A DNA stretch of 5,036 nt from JAWCQZ01 sp964486625 (GTDB lineage: Archaea > Halobacteriota > Syntropharchaeia > JACQPP01). The translations under genes and the position numbers were made by a program. The notes under the pieces were generated by a model. It did no database searches, was not told where the DNA came from, and worked only from the letters and a program-made list of their open reading frames with translations. The stretch is taken from the NCBI GenBank assembly GCA_964486625.1, contig CAZANW010000103.1, positions 1-5,036 on the forward strand, in the 5' to 3' direction. This document shows, piece by piece, positions 1 to 5,036 of the stretch. Position 1 is the first letter of the stretch, and each line of letters begins with the position of its first letter.

Positions 1-399
1 CCCATGGTGAGGCTGGTGGGAATGGTCCCCGGCCCCCTCCGCGCCTCCCGGTTCTGGCTCCGGCGGATGGCCTCCCCCCGGATCCAGGCCCGAATCCGCA
101 ACCTGATCATCGGCCGCCTCTCGGAGGAGGGGAGGGACTGGATGCGGGTCATGGGTCTCAGTTCCCTGGCCAAGGTCGCCGGGAGCGACGCGGCCGTGGC
201 GGTCAGCCGCCGCGCCCTCGAACTGGCGGGCCCGGGGGACTCCGAGCACCACCGGAGAATCGAGAAGTGCTTCCGCGACGCGAAGCTCACCCAGATTTAC
301 GAGGGCACCAACCAGCTCAACCGCCTCGCGGTGTTCAAGGCGCTCTGCAGCTCCGAATCCCCGTCCGGGTTCCTGCAGGAGGGGAGTGGCCATGGATGA
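1..399 (+). CDS. Acyl-CoA dehydrogenase, C-terminal part (5' end outside window)
   Basis: The reading frame is open from the first base of the window to TGA at 397-399, so the gene begins upstream; the ATG at 4 is internal. About 132 residues remain, equal to the C-terminal helical domain of the FAD-dependent acyl-CoA dehydrogenase family. The diagnostic stretch is EKCFRDAKLTQIYEGTNQLN. Its Glu (codon 301-303) is the position of the catalytic base (Glu376 in medium-chain ACAD) that removes the alpha proton of the acyl-CoA. The usual FAD-contacting QxxGGxGY loop is replaced by LELAGPGDS, a variation seen in some family members. In general these enzymes oxidise acyl-CoA to 2-enoyl-CoA and pass electrons to electron-transfer flavoprotein; the substrate cannot be read from this fragment. 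Its stop overlaps the start of a second ACAD gene, so the two are probably one operon and perhaps one enzyme complex. Confidence 0.93.
   Translation, partial: PMVRLVGMVPGPLRASRFWLRRMASPRIQARIRNLIIGRLSEEGRDWMRVMGLSSLAKVAGSDAAVAVSRRALELAGPGDSEHHRRIEKCFRDAKLTQIYEGTNQLNRLAVFKALCSSESPSGFLQEGSGHG
377..384 (+). promoter_or_regulatory. Shine-Dalgarno site that decides the start of the second ACAD gene
   Basis: AGGAGGGG lies within the last codons of the upstream ACAD gene. It is 1 base from a GTG at 386, which is too close, but its AGGAGG core ends 9 bases before the ATG at 392, a workable spacing. This favours ATG 392 as the start and an 8-bp overlap with the upstream stop codon, a layout typical of translational coupling. 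Confidence 0.65.
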
Positions 400-1411
400 C
401 CCTCTGGAGGCCGTGTTCCGCCAGACCCTGCAGCGGTTCGTCCAGAGCGAGGTGGAGCCCCGGGCGGGCGAGTTCGACATGGACCCGGCCCACCCCGGTC
501 TCGCCGGCCTGATTTCCAAAGCCCGGGACCTGGGGCTCCTCTCCCTCCGGGACCCTCCCGAGAAGGGGGGCGGCGGGCTGGGCCTGCCGGGCACCGCGGC
601 CGCGCTCCGGGAGGTGGCCCGGGGGTGCGCCGGGGTGGCCGCGGTCCTCCTAGTCCACCACGCGGCCACCGGTCCCCTCATCCAGACCCTCCGCCCGCGC
701 CGGGTCGAGGGGCTGGCGGCGCCGGTCCTCCCCGGGATTGCGGAGGCCTCCCCCGACGGGAGCCTGCGGGGGACCGCGCGGTTCGTCCTCGGGGGGCTCC
801 GGGCCGACTCCCTCCTCGTCTTCGCCCGGGGTCCGGATGGAGTCAGCGGCTGCTACTGGGTCCCTACCGCAGACACCCGCATCCGCCGGCGTCCTCTCCA
901 TCAGGCGGGGCTGCGCGCCTGCCCGGCGGCGGAGGTGGTCTTCGAGGGCGCCCGGGGCGAGCGAGTGGCAGGGGACGCGGCGCCGATATGGCAGGCCCCT
1001 CTCGCCTCCCTGCGCATCGGCGCGGCGGCTGTCGCCTTAGGCGTCGCCGACTCGGCCCGCGCCGTCGCTGCGAAATACGCCTCCGAGAGGTCCCAGGGCG
1101 GCGTCCCCATCATCGACCACCAGCAGGTGCGCCTCCTCCTCGGCCAGATGACCGTCGAGACCCGGGCCGCGGGGGCCCTGCTCGGCGAGGCGTGCGAGAA
1201 CCCGGCCGGAGACGCGCCCCTGGCCGCGAAGATTGCAGCGTCGGAGGCCGCCATGAGGGCCTCGACCGACGCGGTCCAGATTCTGGGGGGATACGGCTAC
1301 ATGCGGGACTACGGGCTGGAGAAGCGGATGCGGGACGCCGCCCTCCTCCTCGCCTGGCCGGAGGTCAACCAGGAGGCGCTGCTGGGCGTCGCCCCTCCGC
1401 CTGAAAGATAA
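392..1411 (+). CDS. Acyl-CoA dehydrogenase-family protein lacking the catalytic glutamate
   Basis: This is a 339-residue ACAD-fold protein, shorter than the usual ~380. An N-terminal helical domain (about 1-105), a shortened beta domain (about 106-200) and a C-terminal helical domain (about 205-335) follow in order. Family marks kept are the FAD/dimer segment SERSQGGVPIIDHQQV (231-246) and the FAD loop QILGGYGYMRDYGLEKRMRDA (296-316). Two key parts are altered. The middle-domain FAD/substrate motif, normally like TEPxxGSD, reads GIAEASPDGS (115-124). The active-site strip reads AWPEVNQ where the neighbour has IYEGTNQ, putting Pro323 (codon 1358-1360) at the catalytic base and a Glu one residue later. 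It may be a non-catalytic subunit partnered with the upstream ACAD, as in mycobacterial heteromeric FadE enzymes; alternatively the adjacent Glu324 acts as base, or it is a decaying duplicate. GTG at 386 is the alternative start. There is no signal peptide, so it should be cytoplasmic. Confidence 0.88.
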   Translation: MDDPLEAVFRQTLQRFVQSEVEPRAGEFDMDPAHPGLAGLISKARDLGLLSLRDPPEKGGGGLGLPGTAAALREVARGCAGVAAVLLVHHAATGPLIQTLRPRRVEGLAAPVLPGIAEASPDGSLRGTARFVLGGLRADSLLVFARGPDGVSGCYWVPTADTRIRRRPLHQAGLRACPAAEVVFEGARGERVAGDAAPIWQAPLASLRIGAAAVALGVADSARAVAAKYASERSQGGVPIIDHQQVRLLLGQMTVETRAAGALLGEACENPAGDAPLAAKIAASEAAMRASTDAVQILGGYGYMRDYGLEKRMRDAALLLAWPEVNQEALLGVAPPPER

Positions 1412-1421
1412 AATGCATATC
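1405..1421 (+). promoter_or_regulatory. TATA-like promoter element ahead of the GH15 gene (possible)
   Basis: A run of A/T-rich bases (AAGATAAAATGCATATC) begins inside the last codons of the second ACAD gene and stands out sharply from the surrounding GC-rich sequence. If it is an archaeal BRE/TATA element, initiation about 25 bases downstream would fall near 1435-1445. That leaves a leader of about 40 bases before ATG 1481, or about 110 before ATG 1550. The match to the TATA consensus is loose, so this is inferred mainly from composition and position. Confidence 0.35.
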
Positions 1422-1449
1422 CTGATTCCCTTCTCCGTTGGAGACCCGG

Positions 1450-1524
1450 ATGCCCAAGCGCCAGGTCGGCGGAGTCATCGATGGAGTTCGGCGACTTCGC
1501 TCCTCCAGTTCGAGGAGAGGCTAA
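1450..1524 (+). other. Possible 24-codon upstream ORF / leader peptide
   Basis: ATG at 1450 opens a 24-codon frame ending in TAA at 1522-1524. It is preceded by GGAGA (1440-1444) at a spacing of 5 bases. The peptide starts MPKRQVGGVIDGVRRLR and ends in a Ser-then-Arg run. It overlaps, in another frame, the first codons of the GH15 gene as called from 1481, and ends 25 bases before the alternative GH15 start at 1550. I recognise no family. About two thirds of its third codon positions are G or C, lower than in the neighbouring genes, so it may be chance. It matters mainly because it competes with the choice of GH15 start. Confidence 0.18.
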
Positions 1525-3970
1525 ATCCGGGAGCCCGATACCGCGGAGCATGAGCGGGGACGTTCCGCCGAAAGCCCGCTGGCCCGCCGGTCTCAAGGCC
1601 GGGGCCGTCTCCGGCGCGCTCCTCCTCCCGCCCCTCCTGGTCCTGGCCTGGCTCCACCTCCTGCGCATCCTCTACGGGAGCGTTTTCCCATGGACCCTCT
1701 TCGGAGCGGTTTCGGTGCTGCTGGTCATCGCCGGCCTCGTGGCGGGGTTCTTCTCGGGAGGTCTCGCGGGCCTGCTTCTCTCGGCGCTCCCGGAGCGGTG
1801 GATTCGGAGGCGCGCGGGGGCGATTCCCGGCCTCGCCGCCGGCGCGGCCCTGACCCTCCTCGCGGGCTCCCGGGCGTGGGGCCCCCTCCCGCTGGCGCCC
1901 TACCTCCTCGGGGGCGGGGCGGCGTGGGGGCTGCTGGCGGTGCGGCTCCGGGAGCGGTGGAAAGAGCGGTCGGGGCGGGTCGTCTTTCCCGTCCTCATGG
2001 CGGCCGCCGCAGTTCTCCTCTTCGCAGCCGCCTCCGCCCTGCCGTGGCCCGGGGTGGAGGGACCGGAAGGGGAGTTCTTCGGCCCTTCGCCCGTGGCGAC
2101 CGCCACTGGGGACGGAGGCCTCGCCGCCGGGTTCACCCGGGAAGGGACCCTCGCCATCCTCGCGTGGCCAGGCCCCGGGGGGAACGACCAGGTGGCCTAC
2201 CGGACCACCTCCCCCGACCTCCCGAGGATGGGGGCGCAGGAGGAGATGGGGGCGTTCCCGCTCCTCCGGCTCTCGACGCCTTCGGGCCCGGTGGCGACGC
2301 GGCTCGACGAGCCGGGATGGAACTCCACCCCCGGCTACCGCGCCCCCGACTCCCCGGTGGTCAGGACCCGGAGCGTCCACGCCTCCCTCGGCCTGGAGGT
2401 CGTCCAAGAGGACCTCGTGGTTCCCGGGCGCGACGTTCTCCTCCGCCGCCTCCAGGTCTCCCGGCTCCCCGGCTCGCCGGTCTCCGCGGCGCTCCTCGAA
2501 TACCACGCCAACTTCAACCCCACGACGAGCCGCGTCGACTCCTTCCCGGTGGCCGACTGGCTCCTCGACAAGGGCCTCCCGGAGGAGGTCCGGTGCGACG
2601 CCTCCGGCGTTCTCCACACCACCCGCGGCATGGGGGTGGCCGTGGCGTGGGCCGCCGAGCCCCCGGCGACCTACAGGTGCTTCACGGAGTCCGACGGCCG
2701 CGCCGTGGCCGGAGTCCCCCTGGACCTCTCCAATGGCTCCGCGAACGCGACGGTCGCATTCGCCGTCGCGGCCGACCCGGAGGCGGCCCGCGCCCTGCTC
2801 GACGGGGCTCTCCGGCAACCCTTCGAGGAGCACCGGGCTCGCGCGGAGGCGGAGGCCCGGGCCTGGCTCTCCAAGGCGCCGATGCCCAACACCTCCGACG
2901 CCCGCATCCTTGAGGTCGCCCAGCGCTCCCTCCTCTCCATCCGCACCGCCGCCGACCGGCAGACGGGGGCCATCGTGGCCTCCATCTCCCGCCAGCCCCC
3001 CTACTACGTGGACTGGCCCCGGGACGGCGCATTCATCGGCCACGCCCTCGACCGGGCGGGCCACCCGGAGATGGCGGAGGCCCACGACTTGTTCTACGCC
3101 CGGGTCCAGCGGGCCTCGGGGACGTGGTCCATGGCCTACTACACCGACGGGCGGGAGGGGGCCCCCATCCCCTTCGAGATTGACGAGACCGGCCTCGCCC
3201 TCTGGACCCTCGAAGACCACTACCGGTTCACCCGGAACCGGACCTACCTCCGGGAGGTCTATCCGGCCATGGCCCGCGGGGCGGACTTCCTGGCGGGGTG
3301 GCGCGACCCATGGAACGGCCTCCCGGCCCCCGCCAACGAGGACGACTACGTCCAGTTCACCCAGGGGCTCCAGGGGAGCGTGACGGTCTACGCGGGGCTC
3401 CGGGCGGCGGCGGAGGCCGGACGGGAACTCGGCGACGACCCGGCCCGCGTCCTGGCGTGGCAACGGCGCGCCGACGAACTCCGCAACGCCACGCTCCAGC
3501 AATTCTGGAACGGCAGGGACTTCGGCGGGGGCCACGGCGCGGGGTCGTGGTTCCTCTGGCCCGCCGGGATGCTCCCGCCGAACGATTCCCGGGCCGCGGC
3601 CCAGGCGGAGGAGGTGTGGGGCTCCGTCGAGTCCCGGATGAACCGGAGCGTCCCCTGGGGGATGTACGAGGACAAGGGGCCCCCGGCCCTAGCCTACGCG
3701 TGGCGGGACGACTCCGCCAAGATGGAGCGGGTCAGGTCCATCGTCCGGTGGCTCGCCCACGACGCGGCCGACCCCGACACGGGCCACTTCGGAGAACTCC
3801 GACTCCTCCCGCCCGGCGGGGCCCGGTGGGTGAACCGCGTGGCGATGCCCCACGTCTGGACCCACGCGCTGTTCTACATCTCGGCGCTCGACGCGTTCGG
3901 GGAGCGGATGTCCAATCTCTCGCGGGTTCCCGTCCAAGAACCGGGCTTCCTTGATCCTCTCCCGAGATGA
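1481..3970 (+). CDS. Membrane-anchored extracellular GH15 glycoside hydrolase (glucoamylase-like)
   Basis: 829 residues in two parts. Residues about 41-188 form five hydrophobic segments (about 41-64, 70-102, 113-130, 136-155, 167-188). Arg-rich loops (ERWIRRR at 105-111; RLRERWKERSGR at 155-166) fit the cytoplasmic side, which puts the remaining ~640 residues outside the cell. That remainder matches the length of a prokaryotic GH15 enzyme: a beta-sandwich (about 195-450) and an alpha/alpha barrel (about 465-829). GH15 marks are YYVDWPRDGAFIGHALDRAG (508-527), with Arg514-Asp515 as the subsite -1 pair, and FEIDETGLALWTLEDHYRFT (565-584). Glu620 (in PANEDDY) is the likely general acid; Glu772 (in HFGELR), 21 residues before WTHAL, is the likely general base. 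GH15 enzymes release beta-glucose from alpha-glucans by inversion; glucoamylase, glucodextranase and trehalase cannot be told apart here. Nine N-X-S/T sequons all lie in the extracellular part. Start: ATG 1481 has GGAG (1471-1474) 6 bases upstream. ATG 1550 (Met24) is a serious alternative, because codons 1-23 have much lower GC3 and add no domain. Confidence 0.9.
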   Translation: MEFGDFAPPVRGEAKSGSPIPRSMSGDVPPKARWPAGLKAGAVSGALLLPPLLVLAWLHLLRILYGSVFPWTLFGAVSVLLVIAGLVAGFFSGGLAGLLLSALPERWIRRRAGAIPGLAAGAALTLLAGSRAWGPLPLAPYLLGGGAAWGLLAVRLRERWKERSGRVVFPVLMAAAAVLLFAAASALPWPGVEGPEGEFFGPSPVATATGDGGLAAGFTREGTLAILAWPGPGGNDQVAYRTTSPDLPRMGAQEEMGAFPLLRLSTPSGPVATRLDEPGWNSTPGYRAPDSPVVRTRSVHASLGLEVVQEDLVVPGRDVLLRRLQVSRLPGSPVSAALLEYHANFNPTTSRVDSFPVADWLLDKGLPEEVRCDASGVLHTTRGMGVAVAWAAEPPATYRCFTESDGRAVAGVPLDLSNGSANATVAFAVAADPEAARALLDGALRQPFEEHRARAEAEARAWLSKAPMPNTSDARILEVAQRSLLSIRTAADRQTGAIVASISRQPPYYVDWPRDGAFIGHALDRAGHPEMAEAHDLFYARVQRASGTWSMAYYTDGREGAPIPFEIDETGLALWTLEDHYRFTRNRTYLREVYPAMARGADFLAGWRDPWNGLPAPANEDDYVQFTQGLQGSVTVYAGLRAAAEAGRELGDDPARVLAWQRRADELRNATLQQFWNGRDFGGGHGAGSWFLWPAGMLPPNDSRAAAQAEEVWGSVESRMNRSVPWGMYEDKGPPALAYAWRDDSAKMERVRSIVRWLAHDAADPDTGHFGELRLLPPGGARWVNRVAMPHVWTHALFYISALDAFGERMSNLSRVPVQEPGFLDPLPR

Positions 3971-4000
3971 GGAAGGATCTCCAAAAGAGAATGAAAAATA

Positions 4001-4036
4001 CGGAGAGGCCGCTCCCCTCAATGCGGCCTCTTTCCG
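4001..4036 (-). terminator. Hairpin across the recombinase stop codon, followed by T-runs on the minus strand
   Basis: AGAGGCCGC (4004-4012) and GCGGCCTCT (4023-4031) form a perfect 9-bp GC-rich stem with a 10-base loop. CGG (4001-4003) can pair with CCG (4034-4036) past a 2-base bulge. The recombinase TGA (4020-4018) lies in the loop and the last Lys-Arg-Pro codons form one arm. Read on the minus strand, the hairpin is followed by T5 (3998-3994) and T4 (3986-3983), which would suit termination of the recombinase transcript. Read on the plus strand only TTT follows, a weak signal for the GH15 transcript. In an archaeon the T-runs rather than the hairpin would be the main signal. Confidence 0.5.
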
Positions 4037-5019
4037 TTCAAACGGCGGCGAACGCGTTCGATGTCCAGTCCAGAGTCTACGGAAGCGGTAGCCGTGACGA
4101 CGGGTTTCTGCGCGGGCCCGTTCGGGATGGTCAGCAGCCCGCACTCATGGTATCGCCGCTGCAACTCGTCGTTGGCCAAGGTCGCGTAGATTCTCGTGGT
4201 CTCCAGGCACTCATGCCCCATCAACTCCGCCAGAGCGTCAATCTCCATCCCGCGGAGCCGCAGGTTCGTGGCGAAACTGTGGCGCAGAATGTGGGGCGTG
4301 ACGCCAAGGTGTCTTTTGATCGCTCGCTTCAGGGTCTCGTAACTGGCCGGGTTCCTGGATTCCGCGTAGAAGAGCCTGTGGCCGTTCGGTATGCGCTTGT
4401 TCTGCTCTTGGAGGAAGAGCCGCAACACTTCCAGGGTAGCCGCGTCGGCATAGACGGTCCGCTGCTTCCTGCCCTTCCCCTCGATGTCGATGGACCGGGT
4501 CTCCCAGTGGATGTCCTTGGTCGGGTCGATGGTCATCGCCTCGTTGATGCGGATGCCGGTCACGTATAGCAGCCGGATGAGGACATGGTCGCGCAGGTTG
4601 GCGAAGAAGTCCCGGCTCGGGTGCTGGTCGCTCAGCAGGTAGTTCAGGGTCTCTCGGATTTTCTCTTCCCGTAGCCACATCCGCTTGGTCTTCTCGGCCT
4701 TGGGGAGTGCCACGCAGTAGGCGATGTCGGTCTTGGTGTGCTTCTTCATGAACAAGTATTTCGAGAAGCTCTTGATGGCGCAGAGATTGGAGCGCCGGGT
4801 TTTGCCCATGTTGCCCTTCTCGTGCAGGTGGAACATGTAGGCCTCGACCATCGACTCCTTGAGCTGGCCGGTGTGCTCGACGAGGAATCTTTTCTCCAGG
4901 AAGCGGCAGAACCGTCCGAGGACTCGTTGGTAGGTGACCAGGGTGTTCTGGGTCCGGTTCAGAGACGCCATGTACCGCAGGAACTCGTTCACCGCTCGCT
5001 TCAGGTTTGTTTTTGGCAT
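4018..5019 (-). CDS. Tyrosine recombinase / phage-type integrase (XerC/D-like)
   Basis: A 333-residue site-specific recombinase. The N-terminal SAM-like DNA-binding domain (about 6-95) includes VNEFLRYMASLNRTQNTLVT; the catalytic domain covers about 110-295. All six expected catalytic residues are visible: Arg157 (VTGIRINEA), Lys182 (beta-hairpin IEGKGRKQRTVY), His243 and Arg246 (PHILRHSFAT), His269 (ELMGHE) and the nucleophile Tyr278 (TTRIYATL). Known members cut and rejoin DNA through a 3'-phosphotyrosine intermediate, acting in element integration/excision or chromosome dimer resolution. About 55 residues follow the Tyr, more than in Xer proteins, and the tail is rich in polar and basic residues. 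GC is about 60% by my line counts against about 70-75% in the neighbours, which suggests transfer. The start is ATG at 5019, because the GTG at 5031 lies within the SD itself. No tRNA gene or cargo gene is visible, so I read it as an end gene of an element running past the right edge; a host Xer-type role is less likely. Confidence 0.93.
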   Translation of the reverse strand: MPKTNLKRAVNEFLRYMASLNRTQNTLVTYQRVLGRFCRFLEKRFLVEHTGQLKESMVEAYMFHLHEKGNMGKTRRSNLCAIKSFSKYLFMKKHTKTDIAYCVALPKAEKTKRMWLREEKIRETLNYLLSDQHPSRDFFANLRDHVLIRLLYVTGIRINEAMTIDPTKDIHWETRSIDIEGKGRKQRTVYADAATLEVLRLFLQEQNKRIPNGHRLFYAESRNPASYETLKRAIKRHLGVTPHILRHSFATNLRLRGMEIDALAELMGHECLETTRIYATLANDELQRRYHECGLLTIPNGPAQKPVVTATASVDSGLDIERVRRRLNGKRPH

Positions 5020-5027
5020 GGGTTTTC

Positions 5028-5036
5028 TCACCTCCT
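5028..5036 (-). promoter_or_regulatory. Perfect extended Shine-Dalgarno of the recombinase gene
   Basis: Read on the minus strand this is AGGAGGTGA, the exact complement of the TCACCTCCT at the 3' end of 16S rRNA. It ends 8 bases before ATG 5019, an ideal spacing, and it contains the first bases of the alternative GTG at 5031, ruling that start out. None of the other genes here has so full a match. The promoter, if adjacent, lies beyond the window. Confidence 0.75.

Noticed and set aside
1440..1550. Possible tRNA, because of a GTTCGAGG T-loop-like string at 1508-1515
   Set aside because: The flanking five bases (TCCAG and AGAGG) do not form a T-stem, and no acceptor stem or anticodon arm can be drawn.
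625..2913. Other long overlapping plus-strand frames (625-1404 and 1690-2913)
   Set aside because: They are alternate-frame readings of the ACAD and GH15 genes, rich in Arg, Gly and Pro, with no recognisable family features.
1475..3535. 686-codon open frame on the minus strand opposite the GH15 gene
   Set aside because: Its product is a low-complexity Gly/Arg/Pro/Glu mixture with no domain, and the plus strand has clear GH15 motifs. Long antisense frames are expected where GC3 is very high.
3967..4569. 200-codon plus-strand frame opposite the recombinase gene
   Set aside because: The minus strand carries all catalytic residues of a tyrosine recombinase here; the plus-strand product resembles nothing and starts inside the convergent gap.
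5019..5031. GTG at 5031 as the recombinase start
   Set aside because: The GTG is part of the AGGAGGTGA ribosome-binding site; ATG 5019 has the correct spacing.
3971..5036. tRNA attachment site, direct repeats or CRISPR array near the integrase
   Set aside because: I found no tRNA-like sequence, no repeated spacer pattern and no direct repeat pair within the window; the partner att site, if any, would be outside.

Overview
The window is a 5 kb piece of a very GC-rich genome (roughly 70-75% GC in the lines I counted over positions 1-3970). It carries three metabolic genes on the plus strand and one lower-GC recombinase gene on the minus strand. I think the host is more likely an archaeon than a bacterium. 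The secreted glycoside hydrolase has a remarkable excess of N-X-S/T glycosylation sequons, and an A/T-rich TATA-like block precedes its gene. The lineage cannot be fixed from this sequence; a high-GC Thermoplasmatota-type archaeon is a guess.

Layout. Positions 1-399 hold the C-terminal end of an acyl-CoA dehydrogenase (ACAD) with an intact active-site YEGT motif. It overlaps by 8 bp a second, shorter ACAD-family gene (392-1411) that has proline where the catalytic glutamate should be and lacks the usual TEP-x-x-GSD motif. The pair looks like a translationally coupled operon, possibly encoding the two subunits of one heteromeric dehydrogenase. A short spacer (1412-1480) holds a promoter-like element and a possible 24-codon upstream ORF. 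Positions 1481-3970 encode an 829-residue protein: five predicted membrane segments followed by an extracellular GH15 (glucoamylase / glucodextranase / trehalase family) domain. Positions 5019-4018 (minus strand) encode a tyrosine recombinase with all six catalytic residues. It is convergent with the GH15 gene, about 60% GC, and has a 9-base SD that perfectly complements the 16S rRNA 3' end. A hairpin spans its stop codon in the 47-bp convergent gap.

How they work together. The ACAD pair belongs to acyl-CoA oxidation in the cytoplasm. The GH15 enzyme would release glucose from alpha-glucans at the cell surface. The recombinase is probably the edge gene of an integrated element extending beyond the right end of the window. 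I see no functional link between the recombinase and its neighbours, and no convincing new multi-gene system. The most notable points are the apparently catalytically dead ACAD partner and the polytopic, sequon-enriched GH15 enzyme.
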